Shown one piece after another: positions 26,748 through 36,644 of a stretch of 63,151 nt of DNA (position 1 is its first letter; every line of letters begins with the position of its first letter). The stretch covers positions 1 through 63,151 of the forward strand of contig JANLTP010000265.1 in NCBI GenBank assembly GCA_031363055.1, given 5' to 3'. The stretch comes from JANLTP01 sp031363055. GTDB taxonomy: Bacteria > Pseudomonadota > Gammaproteobacteria > Burkholderiales > Burkholderiaceae_E. The notes under the pieces were generated by a model. The model ran no database searches. It was not told the DNA's origin and worked only from the letters and a program-made list of their open reading frames with translations. A program made the position numbers and the translations under genes.

Positions 26748-27218
26748 ATGAATCAGATTGCCCGACTATTGCCGCTATCCAATGTGGTGATCGACCTTTC
26801 GATCACCAGCAAAAAGCGTTTGTTCGAGCAGGCCGGTCTGTTGTTCGAAAATAATCACGGTATCGAACGCGGCAAGGTTTTCGATTCCCTGTTTGCACGC
26901 GAGCGGCTTGGATCGACGGGCTTGGGCGAAGGCGTGGCGATTCCGCATGGCCGTATCAAGGGCTTGAAGGAAACACACGCTGCGCTCGTGAAGTTACAAA
27001 CCCCGATTGCCTTCGATGCGCCCGACGGCGAGCCGGTCAAGCTGCTGGTCTTTCTGCTGGTGCCCGAACACGCCACCGAGCAGCATCTGGAGTTGCTCTC
27101 CGAGCTCGCCGAACTGTTGTCGGACAGCTCGATTCGCGATGCCTTGATGGCCTGTGATGACGCCGGACAATTGCTCAAGATATTGTCCGTCTGGGAACCT
27201 TTTCGGCCAGCCGCATAA
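26748..27218 (+). CDS. ptsN: PTS-Ntr EIIA component
   Basis: 156 residues from ATG 26748; a GTG at 26730 would add six. The phospho-acceptor His is in GLGEGVAIPHGRI. The regulatory PTS-Ntr branch senses nitrogen and carbon status and controls K+ transport and other targets by protein binding. It lies between hpf and hprK. The preceding 257-base gap has no obvious sigma-54 motif. Confidence 0.95.
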   Translation: MNQIARLLPLSNVVIDLSITSKKRLFEQAGLLFENNHGIERGKVFDSLFARERLGSTGLGEGVAIPHGRIKGLKETHAALVKLQTPIAFDAPDGEPVKLLVFLLVPEHATEQHLELLSELAELLSDSSIRDALMACDDAGQLLKILSVWEPFRPAA

Positions 27219-27233
27219 GAGGGTGTCAACACT

Positions 27234-28160
27234 ATGCCGGTCACCGTATCCGAGTTGTTTAGCGCCAACCGTGATGAACTTTCACTGTCGTGGATCGTTG
27301 CGGCCGGCTCCGACCGGCAATTGCCCGAGAACATCGCCGAACCCGCCGATCTGATCGGGCATCTGAATCTGATTCACCCAGGCCGCGTCCAGGTCATGGG
27401 GCATGAAGAAATAGCCTACCACGACGGATTGGCAGACGCTCGACGCAGTGCGGTCATCCATGACCTGATGGCCGGCAAGCCGCCGGCGATTATCGTCGCC
27501 GAAGGCTTGAGTGCTCCGGAAAACATGGTGGCGCTGTGTCAGCGCGAAGGCTTTCCGATGCTGGCCACTCCGCTGCCATCGGCCCGGGTCATCGACCACT
27601 TGCGCGGCTGGATTTCGCGCACCGTTTCCGAACATACGGAAATGCATGGCGTGCTCATGGACGTACTCGGTATGGGTGTCCTGATCTCGGGCGAATCGGG
27701 CCTGGGTAAAAGCGAATTGGCGCTGGAGCTGATCAGCCGCGGTCATGGCCTGGTCGCCGATGACGTCGTCGAGATCACGCGGGTAGGACCGAATTTTCTG
27801 GAAGGTCGATGTCCCGGCCTGCTGCAAAACCTGCTCGAAGTTCGCGGCCTGGGCTTACTCGACATACGAACCATTTTTGGTGAAACCGCCGTTCGGCGCA
27901 AAATGAAGTTGCGGCTGGTGGTGCATCTGATTCGGCGCAGCACGATGGAAAACGAATACCAACGACTGCCACTGGAAGCGCTGACGCAAGATATTTTGGG
28001 GGTGTCGGTGCGCAAGGTGGTGGTGCCCGTCGCGGCCGGGCGAAATCTCGCCGTCCTGACCGAAGCGGCCGTGCGCAGTACCATTCTGCAGCTCAGGGGC
28101 ATTGACACCACCAGCGAATTTATCGCCCTGCAAAACCAGGCGATTCGCGCACAGTCCTGA
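27234..28160 (+). CDS. hprK: HPr kinase/phosphorylase
   Basis: 308 residues. Walker A is GESGLGKSELALE and the HprK signature is EVRGLGLLDIRTIFG. It phosphorylates and dephosphorylates a Ser of HPr; in proteobacteria it acts with PTS-Ntr and is commonly followed by rapZ. Gap to ptsN is 15 bases, so it is cotranscribed. Confidence 0.96.
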   Translation: MPVTVSELFSANRDELSLSWIVAAGSDRQLPENIAEPADLIGHLNLIHPGRVQVMGHEEIAYHDGLADARRSAVIHDLMAGKPPAIIVAEGLSAPENMVALCQREGFPMLATPLPSARVIDHLRGWISRTVSEHTEMHGVLMDVLGMGVLISGESGLGKSELALELISRGHGLVADDVVEITRVGPNFLEGRCPGLLQNLLEVRGLGLLDIRTIFGETAVRRKMKLRLVVHLIRRSTMENEYQRLPLEALTQDILGVSVRKVVVPVAAGRNLAVLTEAAVRSTILQLRGIDTTSEFIALQNQAIRAQS

Positions 28161-28230
28161 TGGTGGACTGCTAACAGATACTGGTCTGCTGGCTGATGGT
28201 GCTCTGCTGACAAATTATGGTCTGTTAACG
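28159..28230. repeat. Four 18-bp tandem repeats between hprK and rapZ
   Basis: Units GATGGTGGACTGCTAACA, GATACTGGTCTGCTGGCT, GATGGTGCTCTGCTGACA and AATTATGGTCTGTTAACG follow at an exact 18-base period. The first overlaps the hprK stop. Confidence 0.88.
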
Positions 28231-28260
28231 CGATTTCAGGCTTGGCTCTACAATAAGTTG

Positions 28261-29136
28261 ATGCGAGCTGTACTTATTACCGGTATCTCCGGCTCCGGCA
28301 AGTCGATTGCCTTGAATGTCCTCGAAGACGACGGCTACTACTGCATCGATAATCTGCCGGCGCAGTTTTTGCGCGACGTTCTGCAATCACTCGATGCCGC
28401 CGGCTTGCAGAAGGTTGCCGTGTCGATCGACGCCCGTAGCGGCCACTCGGTCGGTGACTTGCGCGCGATCATTGCATCGATCTCGATCGAGGATCGCGAC
28501 ATCAAGGTATTGTTCCTGAATGCTCGCACCGAAAATCTCGTGCAACGCTATGCCGAGACACGCCGCCGTCATCCGATGTCCGGGCAGCCCGGCGAAGCCG
28601 ATGGCATTCGTACCTTGGAAGAATCCATCGATAGTGAACGCGAATTGATGGCGCCACTGCAAGAGATTGGTGTGGCACTGGACACCAGTGATTTACATCC
28701 GAATGTCTTGCGCCAATGGGTTCGAGATGTCGTCGGCAGCGAGCGCGCGGCGCTGACCTTGTTGTTCGAATCATTCGCCTACAAACAAGGGGTACCGTTG
28801 AACGCCGACCTGGTGTTTGACGCGCGCTGCCTGCCCAATCCGTTTTACAACAAGGAATTGCGGGCGCTGACCGGATTGGACGCGCCGGTGGCCGCATTTT
28901 TGTCGCAGATTCCCGCCGTCGGCCGCTTTGTCGACGAGATCGACCGTTTCCTGCAAAACTGGGTGCCGTTTTATATTCAGGAAAATCGCAGCTATCTGAC
29001 GGTCGCGGTCGGTTGCACGGGCGGACAACATCGCTCGGTCTATTGCATAGAACAATTGGCGCTGCGCTTTCGCCGAAGCGAAACCGTCCTGGTACGCCAT
29101 CGTGCCCAGGCGGCGCGAATTCTTAAAGCCGCCTGA
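28261..29136 (+). CDS. rapZ: RNase adapter protein RapZ
   Basis: 291 residues from ATG 28261. Walker A is GISGSGKS near the N-terminus. The C-terminal domain has the conserved NPFYNKELRALTG and VAVGCTGGQHRSVY. In E. coli RapZ binds the GlmZ/GlmY sRNAs and UDP-GlcNAc precursor to tune GlmS; here the exact RNA target is unknown. Reading upstream through the repeat array is possible but unlikely. Confidence 0.96.
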   Translation: MRAVLITGISGSGKSIALNVLEDDGYYCIDNLPAQFLRDVLQSLDAAGLQKVAVSIDARSGHSVGDLRAIIASISIEDRDIKVLFLNARTENLVQRYAETRRRHPMSGQPGEADGIRTLEESIDSERELMAPLQEIGVALDTSDLHPNVLRQWVRDVVGSERAALTLLFESFAYKQGVPLNADLVFDARCLPNPFYNKELRALTGLDAPVAAFLSQIPAVGRFVDEIDRFLQNWVPFYIQENRSYLTVAVGCTGGQHRSVYCIEQLALRFRRSETVLVRHRAQAARILKAA

Positions 29137-29172
29137 GCACGCACTCCGACGTTCAAGCTGAGTAAAAGCCCC

Positions 29173-29799
29173 GTGTCTCAAATTGCTGACATCCTGCTGC
29201 GATTGCCGATCTTTCCGCTCGGCACGGTACTATTTCCCGGCGGCCGTCTGCCACTTCGCGTCTTCGAGACACGCTATATGGATATGGTGCGCAGTTGCAT
29301 GCGCGATAGCTCTGCGTTCGGTGTGTGCCGAATTACCGACGGCGGCGAAGTCGGCCAACCCGCCGAACATGAGCCGATTGGCTGTCTTGCCCGAATCGCC
29401 GATTGGGACATGACCCAGCCGGGGGTGCTGCAAATCAGAGTGATCGGTGATCGCCGATTTCGGATCAGCGAACGCAGCATTGAGAAAGACGGATTGATTG
29501 CGGCCGAGGTTGCATTGATCGCCGATGACACCCTCGTCAGCGTGCCTGAAGACCTCGAGAATTGCGCAGCCCTGCTACGCAAGATCCTGATTGATCTGGA
29601 ATCCAAGGAAGCCAACGCCGACGAACGACTGATCGCCTCGCCGTATCAATTCGACTCCTGTGCCTGGGTATCTAACCGTTTGTGCGAGTTGCTTTATATT
29701 CCAATGAGCGCCAAGCAAAAATTGATGGAGCTCAACGATCCGGTGGCGCGACTCTCGCTGGTGCAACAATTTCTGCAGCAGCGCAAGGTTCTGGAGTAA
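29173..29799 (+). CDS. LON N-terminal-domain protein
   Basis: 208 residues, GTG start. It contains only the Lon substrate-binding (N) domain: LPIFPLGTVLFPGGRLPLRVFE (cited in parts: LPIFPLGTVLFPGG and LRVFETRYMDM). There is no ATPase or protease part. Stand-alone LON-domain proteins are common next to rapZ/mutY in betaproteobacteria; a function in protein turnover is guessed from the domain only. Confidence 0.88.
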   Translation: MSQIADILLRLPIFPLGTVLFPGGRLPLRVFETRYMDMVRSCMRDSSAFGVCRITDGGEVGQPAEHEPIGCLARIADWDMTQPGVLQIRVIGDRRFRISERSIEKDGLIAAEVALIADDTLVSVPEDLENCAALLRKILIDLESKEANADERLIASPYQFDSCAWVSNRLCELLYIPMSAKQKLMELNDPVARLSLVQQFLQQRKVLE

Positions 29800-29811
29800 C
29801 TCTGGGGTAAC

Positions 29812-30990
29812 TTAAGAATCTGGTCTCGCACCAGGCTCTGGCGTCAGGGCGCGAAGCAGTGATTTGACCGGTTTTGGTAGTGCCGCTGCGGCCACATCGC
29901 GCAACGCCAACCACGATACGGTTGCTTCGGCCACCTGCGTCAGAGATGGTTCGGCCACCCGCGTGGGTACGCCGGCAAGACTCAGCGGGTCAATTCGCAT
30001 CGGCAATAGGTTGAGCCTGAAATGCGTGAAGCGATGCTCGAAGCCGGCCAGCAAGTGTTGCTTGCCGATCGCTAATCCTTGCTGTTCAAGCCAACGCCTG
30101 ACTTCATTCATCGACGCTTCGCTGCACCCTTGACGCTCGAACTCCGGCCGGCTCAGTGGCAGCTCGGGCAAACTCCAAAGTCCACCCCAGATACCGGATG
30201 GGGGCCTCTTCAGCAGCAGAACTTGGTCGGCGCGCGCGATGATCAGTAACAGGGCATATCGTTCAGGCACCGCCGCGCGCGGCTTCGACGCGGGTATCAA
30301 CGCGATCTGATCGCGGAGCGTCGCGACGCAGCTCGAGGCGACGGGGCAGGTTGAGCATCGCGGCTTGCTGCGGGTACAGACGGTTGCACCAAGATCCATC
30401 AGCCCTTGCGTGTAAGGCTCGATGGCCTGCTGCGGCAGCTCGCGCTCGGCGATCGCCCACAAGCGCTTTTGCACGGCCGCGTCGCCAGGGTAGCCAGCGA
30501 TTCCGAAGTGCCGCGCCATGACGCGTTTGACATTGCCATCGAGGATCGCCTCAGGCACGCCAAACGCCAACGCGCAGATGGCCGCCGCTGTCGACCGACC
30601 AATACCGGGCAAGGATTCCAGCCGGTGGCGATCGGCCGGGAATTGACCGCCAAACTGCTGCACTACCTGCTGGGCACAGCGATGCAAGTTACGCGCCCTC
30701 GAGTAGTAACCCAGCCCGCTCCACAACTGCATGATTCGATCGAGCGGCGCCAGAGCAAGCCGCTCGACGACCGGAAATTCGTTCATGAATGTTTGATAGT
30801 ACGGAATCACCGTCGCAACCTGGGTCTGTTGCAACATGATCTCCGACACCCAGATGCGGTAGGCGTCGCGGCTGCCCTGCCACGGCAAGTCGTGGCGACC
30901 CGATTGTTTTTGCCAGTCGATGACGCGCGCACTAAAACTGGCGGTCAGAAGTGCTCCGGCGTTTCCGTGGGAGGGTGTCGGCTCGCTCAA
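29812..30990 (-). CDS. mutY: A/G-specific adenine DNA glycosylase MutY
   Basis: 392 residues, TTG start at 30990 overlapping the stop of the dynamin-like gene (TTGA). It removes adenine mispaired with 8-oxoguanine. The catalytic Glu is in SEIMLQQTQV, the helix-hairpin-helix/Asp in LPGIGRSTAAAIC and ILDGNVKRVMAR, and the iron-sulfur loop has the spacing Cys-x6-Cys-x2-Cys-x5-Cys (CTRSKPRCSTCPVASSC). A C-terminal NUDIX-like domain recognises 8-oxoG. Confidence 0.95.
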   Translation of the reverse strand: MSEPTPSHGNAGALLTASFSARVIDWQKQSGRHDLPWQGSRDAYRIWVSEIMLQQTQVATVIPYYQTFMNEFPVVERLALAPLDRIMQLWSGLGYYSRARNLHRCAQQVVQQFGGQFPADRHRLESLPGIGRSTAAAICALAFGVPEAILDGNVKRVMARHFGIAGYPGDAAVQKRLWAIAERELPQQAIEPYTQGLMDLGATVCTRSKPRCSTCPVASSCVATLRDQIALIPASKPRAAVPERYALLLIIARADQVLLLKRPPSGIWGGLWSLPELPLSRPEFERQGCSEASMNEVRRWLEQQGLAIGKQHLLAGFEHRFTHFRLNLLPMRIDPLSLAGVPTRVAEPSLTQVAEATVSWLALRDVAAAALPKPVKSLLRALTPEPGARPDS

Positions 30991-33080
30991 GGCTCCAGGA
31001 CGACGCCCAACTCCTCGACGAGGTCTCGCACCCGGGCCGGCTCGGGCATTGGCATTGGCATTGACGTAGCCGCAGCGACAGCAGCAGCAGCAGCAGCGGG
31101 CGGGATGCTCGAGGCAGCCATGTGCATCGGCTCCGACAGCAAGGAGATGACCTGATGACTCAGATCTTCAAACAAAGCCAGTTGTTGCTCGACCTCGGTA
31201 CGTTGCTCGTCGAGTTCGGTGATTCTGCCCTCGAGGCTGTCGCTGGCATCGAGCACCCGGCGCACGGACTCGAGGCGACGACGCAACTGCGTCTGATATT
31301 CGCGAACCTGACCCTCGATCGGGGACGCAACCGCACGCAGCCAGGTTTCGATATCTCGCGAGGCCGAATCGTAGATGTGTCGGATGCGCGAGGCAATTGA
31401 TTCGAAGAACCGTCGCATGACCACAAATTTCTCGGTCGTGATCAACGTCAGCGCGCCAAATTGAGTACGCGATTTTTCAGCCAGCCGTTCGACTTCATCG
31501 CTATAGCGTCGCGTCGAAAAGACCAGCGGCACACCCAACGAAAGTCCGTGTTCGGCACTGAAGGTCTTGTACATCGCGTTCATCAGGCTGGAGACCTGAT
31601 CGATCTCGGATGAGACGCGGTTGAAGTCGCCCTGGACGCTGGTAATCAGACTGTCCATGCCGTCGCGAAGCCCGAGCGAAAAATTGCTCGAGCCCATTTC
31701 TTCGCGGGCCTTGCGCACATGACGTTTGAGTTGGTCAAGACTCACCATCGAATACATCTGCTCGGCATGCCGGGTCATGACCGTACGCATGGCCTGGAAA
31801 TGCTTGAGGCTTTTGTCGAAATCACCACGCTCCTGACGAATTCGGGCAGCCATCATGGAGACCACCGAGGAGTTCTTGCCGCGCAAACTGTTCAACTCGA
31901 ATAACTGCTCAACGACACTGCGTCGGCGCGATTGCAGCACCGAATGCGCAACGCCGTGAATGTCATCAAAGCCGCGTTCGACATGTTCGCGGGTTACTTG
32001 TTGCTGGCGATAAACCAGATCTTCCGAGAGCGCAAACTCAAGCTGCTTGATGCGGCTTCGAATCAGCATCGCGGGATCATTCTGAACCTTCGCGACCAGA
32101 CCCTTTTGCGCCGACACCGGGTAAATGCGTTCGGCCGGAATGCCCAGGGTCTCGGCGACCGAACCCACCTGAGACAGGATTTCGTGGTCGATTTCGGCTT
32201 CACTTCGAAGCTCATCCCAAAGACCGTCGATCTTGTTCAGAACCACCAGACGACCGCTCTGGTGGGTCTTGGAAATATGGTCACGCCAGATATCGATATC
32301 GGTGCGCGTCACGCCGGCATCGGCCGCCAGCACGAACAACACCGCATCGGCATTGGGAATGATGTTCAAGGTCAATTCGGGCTCATTGCCGATGGCGTTC
32401 AGGCCCGGCGTGTCGATGATGACCAGGCCGCGTTCCAGCAGCGGATCCGGAATGTTCACAATCGCATGGCGCCAACGCGGCACTTCGATGCGCTCGTGCT
32501 GATCCGGCATCACGCCGGAGCCTTTGTCCTCGGGGTCATAGAAGCCGAGCAGCGTTGCTTCTTCGATGCTGACTTTTTTGGTTTCACGAACCGCCTCGAA
32601 GGCAGCCGAAACACTTTCAACATCCTCAACATGAATCGCGATTTCATGCCACTCCGACAACGTGTTGCGCAACTCGGTCATCGAGACGTCGCGCAGTCGG
32701 CTCTCGATCGGCAACAAGCGAATACAGTTGGTCTGCGTCGCATCGTACATGAGCTCGGTCGGACACATGGTGGTACGTCCGGCCGACGACGGCAGGATGC
32801 GTTTGCCATAACCGGCAAAGAACAAGGCGTTGATCAGTTCCGACTTGCCGCGCGAGAACTCGGCGACAAAAGCGACCGACATCCGGCTGTTGCGCAGACG
32901 CGCCTGAATGTCCGCCGCACGAGCGCTCAGACTGGGATCCGACAGTTGATTTTCGTCCAGCCAGTTCGTGAAGCGTCCGAACGATTCGCCCAGATGCTTT
33001 CGCCAGCCAGCGTACTCCAGAACCCGAGCATCCAGAGAAACGGGAGAGACGGGAGAGACGCTTCTTGACTCCATCTGCAT
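30987..33080 (-). CDS. Dynamin-like large GTPase
   Basis: 697 residues. G1 is AEFSRGKSELINALF (about 75-89), G2 has the Thr pair in SSAGRTTMCPTEL, G3 is DTPGLNAIGNEPEL, and G4 is LNKIDGLWDEL. The rest is mostly long helices, expected to form the stalk. Bacterial dynamin-like proteins remodel or protect membranes. The N-terminal 12 residues contain SPV repeats, and the C-terminal segment (about 658-680) is Ala- then Met-Pro-rich, encoded by microsatellites. It is translationally coupled to mutY; no functional link to DNA repair is known to me. Confidence 0.9.
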   Translation of the reverse strand: MQMESRSVSPVSPVSLDARVLEYAGWRKHLGESFGRFTNWLDENQLSDPSLSARAADIQARLRNSRMSVAFVAEFSRGKSELINALFFAGYGKRILPSSAGRTTMCPTELMYDATQTNCIRLLPIESRLRDVSMTELRNTLSEWHEIAIHVEDVESVSAAFEAVRETKKVSIEEATLLGFYDPEDKGSGVMPDQHERIEVPRWRHAIVNIPDPLLERGLVIIDTPGLNAIGNEPELTLNIIPNADAVLFVLAADAGVTRTDIDIWRDHISKTHQSGRLVVLNKIDGLWDELRSEAEIDHEILSQVGSVAETLGIPAERIYPVSAQKGLVAKVQNDPAMLIRSRIKQLEFALSEDLVYRQQQVTREHVERGFDDIHGVAHSVLQSRRRSVVEQLFELNSLRGKNSSVVSMMAARIRQERGDFDKSLKHFQAMRTVMTRHAEQMYSMVSLDQLKRHVRKAREEMGSSNFSLGLRDGMDSLITSVQGDFNRVSSEIDQVSSLMNAMYKTFSAEHGLSLGVPLVFSTRRYSDEVERLAEKSRTQFGALTLITTEKFVVMRRFFESIASRIRHIYDSASRDIETWLRAVASPIEGQVREYQTQLRRRLESVRRVLDASDSLEGRITELDEQRTEVEQQLALFEDLSHQVISLLSEPMHMAASSIPPAAAAAAVAAATSMPMPMPEPARVRDLVEELGVVLEP
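33035..33061. repeat. Three 9-bp tandem repeats in the start of the dynamin-like gene
   Basis: Units GAGAAACGG, GAGAGACGG and GAGAGACGC are contiguous; on the coding strand they give the SPVSPVS segment. Confidence 0.85.
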
Positions 33081-33233
33081 TCAAATTCACTCTTCAAAGA
33101 TACCGTTAGACTCTATCACAGCAAGCGTGAGCCACACCTGCCTGACGCGGTCCTTTACACAACGAAACCGGGGCAGCCGATCGAAGGTCAGCTATCACAC
33201 TTCAGCGGTCGATGGGCATCAAGGTTGACAAGA

Positions 33234-34055
33234 TTAACGCTGACAGACGGGACAATAAAAACTCGCGCGCTGTTGCTGACGGATCAGACGGATCGGTGTC
33301 GCACATTGCATACACGGCTGGCCAGCTCTCGCATAGACCAGAGCCTGCGACTGAAAATAACCTTGTTGTCCGTCGCTGCCGACAAAATCACGCAGGCTCG
33401 AGCCACCGCGCTCGATCGCCACGCTCAGGGTGGCGCGAATCTCGGCGGCCAGTCGATCGTAACGTTTGCGCGACACCCTGCCGGCGGCAATGGTCGGACG
33501 AATGCCAGCTCGAAACAAGGACTCGGACGCGTAGATATTGCCGACCCCGACGACCGCATGACCGGCCAGCAAAAATTGCTTGATGCTGAGCGCCCGTCCG
33601 CGTGATCGTGCATACAGCAAGGCACCGTCGAAATCGGCCGACAGGGGCTCGACGCCCAGCGATGCCAACAAGGCATGTGAAGTGACCGGACCGGTCTCGA
33701 GCGCATGCCAATGGAGCGATCCGAATCGGCGCGGATCATGATAACGAACCACGCCGTGATCGAAGACCAGATCGACATGATCGTGGGCGCGCGCCGGCTC
33801 ACGGGGATCAACCAGCCGCCAACTGCCGGACATGCCCAGATGCGAAATCAAAGTACCGGTGTCAACGGTCAACAGCAGGTACTTGCCGCGCCGCCCCACC
33901 GACTGAATGACTTGACCGGCCAGGTGCTGCTCCAGTGCCGGTTCGATCGGCCAGCGCAACCGCCGCTCACGCACAACGATCGAGCGCAGCGACCGTCCGG
34001 CTAGTTGAGTTTGCAGACCGCGACGAACCACTTCGACCTCGGGCAGCTCAGGCAT
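33234..34055 (-). CDS. mutM: Formamidopyrimidine-DNA glycosylase MutM (Fpg)
   Basis: 273 residues. The N-terminal Pro nucleophile and Glu are in MPELPEVEVV, the catalytic Lys is in GRRGKYLLL, and a C-terminal zinc finger has Cys-x2-Cys (CMQC) and Cys-x2-Cys (CPVC). It removes 8-oxoguanine and ring-opened purines. Its pairing with mutY, two genes away, forms the GO repair system. Confidence 0.96.
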   Translation of the reverse strand: MPELPEVEVVRRGLQTQLAGRSLRSIVVRERRLRWPIEPALEQHLAGQVIQSVGRRGKYLLLTVDTGTLISHLGMSGSWRLVDPREPARAHDHVDLVFDHGVVRYHDPRRFGSLHWHALETGPVTSHALLASLGVEPLSADFDGALLYARSRGRALSIKQFLLAGHAVVGVGNIYASESLFRAGIRPTIAAGRVSRKRYDRLAAEIRATLSVAIERGGSSLRDFVGSDGQQGYFQSQALVYARAGQPCMQCATPIRLIRQQQRASFYCPVCQR

Positions 34056-34150
34056 CAGGTACGAACCGGAGGGGCCACTGGCGAAGACCGAATAGCGGTT
34101 ATTCGAGGGGTTCTGTTGCCCGGGAGCGCAAATCGACCTAACATGACGCC

Positions 34151-35998
34151 ATGATAGCGCTCAAAGCCCCCACGCCTCCCGAGTCCGCCGAATCAGCGCA
34201 CGCAAAATCGGAAATCCAATCGCCGACGATTTCGGCCCGGCGCGGTTGGCGATCTGCGCGCCTGTTGGCCTTCGCGCTGTCCTGCAGCTTTACCGCAGCG
34301 GCGCTGGCACAAGGCACCGGCCCATCGCCGTCGGCCACGCCGCGCGAGCGTCGCCAAATCGACAACGAAGAGAAAGCGCCGGCTATCTATCTGTCGCGCG
34401 ACATCATGTTTCAACTGCTGGCGGCCGAAATCGCGGTGCAACGCGGTCAGGCCGGTAATGCGGTCGCAACCTACACAGCCCTGGCTAAATCGACCCGTGA
34501 CCCGCGCCTGGCGCGTCGCGCGACCGAATTAGCCCTCAACGAACGCTCGCTCGAGCGGGCCTTGCAGGCCGCCCAGCTTTGGTACGAGTTGGCTCCTGAC
34601 TCCAGCAATGCCGCCCAAACCGTTGAAGCGCTCTGGATCTCGAGCAATCGCTTCGAAGATGCCGAACCGCTGGTAGCCGCGCGACTGACCAAGGCGCGCG
34701 CCGATAAAACGCTGCCAGTCACCTACCAACAGTTGCAGTCGCTATTGTCGCGATCGACCGACAAAGCCGGCGCACTGGCTTTTATCGAACGGCTGTCACA
34801 ACCGGACGAGCGAGTTCCTGAAGCGCGGCTGGCGGTCGCCGGTATTGCAGCCGAGGCCAAACAGTTCGATCGGGCCGCCGCTGAAGCGACGGTAGCGATG
34901 AATCTTCGTGCTGACGATGCCCAGACGGCCGTCACGGCCGCGCAATATGTGCAGCAATCGACACTGGGCGCGGGCGGTGCCGTTCAATTGCTGGCGGGAT
35001 TTCTCGAGAAACAACCGAAAGCCGTCGAAGCTCGTTTTGCTTATGCCCGACTGCTGGCCGCTGACGGCAAGACCACGCCGGCACGCGAGCAAATGGAAAT
35101 CGCGCTCAAGCAGGAGCCCGACAGCCCGGCGATTCTTTATTCGATGGCGCAACTTGCCTACCAACTCAAGCAACCGACGGTCGCCGAAGGCTATCTGCAA
35201 CGCTATGTTGCGTTACCAGCCTCGGTGCAGCGCGACAACGTACCGGCTTACTTGTTCCTCGCGCAGATTGCGGAAGAGGCCAAACAACTCGAGCAGTCGA
35301 TTGGCCACCTCGAGCAGATCAAGAGCGGTGACCAATTCATCTCCGCCCTATCGCGGCGCGCGCTGTTGATGGCGCGTTTGAAACGAGTCGACGAAGCGCG
35401 CCAGCTCTTGCGCAACACCAACGTGAGCACCGCACGCGAGCGAAACTTGTTGACCAGTGCCGAGGCTCAGGTCTTGCGCGAAGTACAGCTTTACAAGGAA
35501 GCGTTCGAGCTGCTCGATGAATCGCTGCAAACGAACCCCGACAATCCGGAACTGATCTACGACCATGCCATGGCGGCCGAAAAGATAGATCGCATCGAGG
35601 TCATGGAGACCAGTCTGCGCAAGCTCATCGGCATGCGCCCGGATTATGCACACGCCTACAACGCGCTCGGCTATTCGCTGGCTGATCGAAATCTGCGGCT
35701 CGACGAAGCGCAGGTGCTGATCGAAAAAGCGCTCGAGTTATCACCCGAAGACCCGCACATCATCGACAGTATGGGTTGGGTGTTATACCGCAAGGGCAAT
35801 CTCGAGAAAGCCATCGAGTGGCTGGAGAAGGCCTGGGCGGTACGCCCCGAAGTCGATGTCGCTGCCCATCTGGGCGAGGTGTTGTGGAAGGCCGGCAAGA
35901 GCGCCGAAGCGCGCAAGATCTGGCAGGATGCGCAGCGCCTGGATCCCAACAGCGACACGCTCAAAGAGACTCTGGGCCGCTTAAACGTTGCGCTTTGA
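34151..35998 (+). CDS. Exported tetratricopeptide-repeat protein
   Basis: 615 residues. A signal peptide ends near AALAQGT (about 56). The remainder is built of TPR-type helical pairs, clearest at the C-terminus (NALGYSLADRNLRLDEA, IDSMGWVLYRKGNLEKAIEWLEKAW, cited in parts, and AHLGEVLWKAGKSAEARKIW). It is divergent from mutM; in relatives it lies directly before lolB, so a role in lipoprotein or outer-membrane assembly is possible. Function unknown. Here the polysaccharide island separates it from lolB. Confidence 0.9.
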   Translation: MIALKAPTPPESAESAHAKSEIQSPTISARRGWRSARLLAFALSCSFTAAALAQGTGPSPSATPRERRQIDNEEKAPAIYLSRDIMFQLLAAEIAVQRGQAGNAVATYTALAKSTRDPRLARRATELALNERSLERALQAAQLWYELAPDSSNAAQTVEALWISSNRFEDAEPLVAARLTKARADKTLPVTYQQLQSLLSRSTDKAGALAFIERLSQPDERVPEARLAVAGIAAEAKQFDRAAAEATVAMNLRADDAQTAVTAAQYVQQSTLGAGGAVQLLAGFLEKQPKAVEARFAYARLLAADGKTTPAREQMEIALKQEPDSPAILYSMAQLAYQLKQPTVAEGYLQRYVALPASVQRDNVPAYLFLAQIAEEAKQLEQSIGHLEQIKSGDQFISALSRRALLMARLKRVDEARQLLRNTNVSTARERNLLTSAEAQVLREVQLYKEAFELLDESLQTNPDNPELIYDHAMAAEKIDRIEVMETSLRKLIGMRPDYAHAYNALGYSLADRNLRLDEAQVLIEKALELSPEDPHIIDSMGWVLYRKGNLEKAIEWLEKAWAVRPEVDVAAHLGEVLWKAGKSAEARKIWQDAQRLDPNSDTLKETLGRLNVAL

Positions 35999-36637
35999 AG
36001 CGACCACCACAAAGCGCATGCCGAAGGATCGTGCGAACAATTTTTCCAACGGTCGAGCCAATAAGTTCAGCGGCGCCCGGTAGGCGGCCGAGGGCAAGAG
36101 CTGGTTGCGAAATACCTGAACGTTGGTAAAGCCGGCCGCTTCGCAGAGTTTTTTGTGATCCGCCATGCAACCCGGTAATTGGGCGTAATGTTTGTTCATG
36201 GCGTGAATCAAAACCAATCGTCCATTGGCCTCGAGCGTCTCATAAACCGATCGATACGATCGTTCGACCACCGAGTAATCGGTCGTTACAAACGGCGTAA
36301 TGCTCTGGCAAATGATGTTCGGAAACGACCCCAGGCCAGCCTGCCCTATTTGCGTGGCGTCGACCTGATGAGCATTCAGGCCCTGACGTAACATGTGCGT
36401 GACGAAAAATTCGGCGTAGTCCGAGGAAACCACCGTGCGCCCCATATTGATCAGCAACTCGGTGATCTGGCCGACGCCGGCGCCCAACTCCAGCACCTTG
36501 CCCGGCACCAGGTGGTTCGACAACAAAGACCAGATGACCTCGTCCTTGGCGGCCTGGCGTTTCGCTATCGAAAGCCAGGTATCAAGTAGTTCCGGGACGT
36601 AGACGTCCGGCCGGTATTCCCGCTGATCAGCGCTCAC
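35981..36637 (-). CDS. Class I SAM-dependent methyltransferase
   Basis: 218 residues, GTG start at 36637. Motif I is KVLELGAGVGQITELL, with an acidic residue in SSDYAEF binding SAM. It is the last gene of the island run on this strand and overlaps the 3' end of the TPR gene by 18 bases. Probable sugar or lipid-linked methylation in polysaccharide synthesis; substrate unknown. Confidence 0.8.
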   Translation of the reverse strand: MSADQREYRPDVYVPELLDTWLSIAKRQAAKDEVIWSLLSNHLVPGKVLELGAGVGQITELLINMGRTVVSSDYAEFFVTHMLRQGLNAHQVDATQIGQAGLGSFPNIICQSITPFVTTDYSVVERSYRSVYETLEANGRLVLIHAMNKHYAQLPGCMADHKKLCEAAGFTNVQVFRNQLLPSAAYRAPLNLLARPLEKLFARSFGMRFVVVASKRNV

Positions 36638-36644
36638 GATGCAA

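Noticed and set aside
31932..33068. 378-codon forward reading frame opposite the dynamin-like gene
   Set aside because: Antisense shadow of a gene with intact G1-G4 motifs; no domain and no ribosome site.
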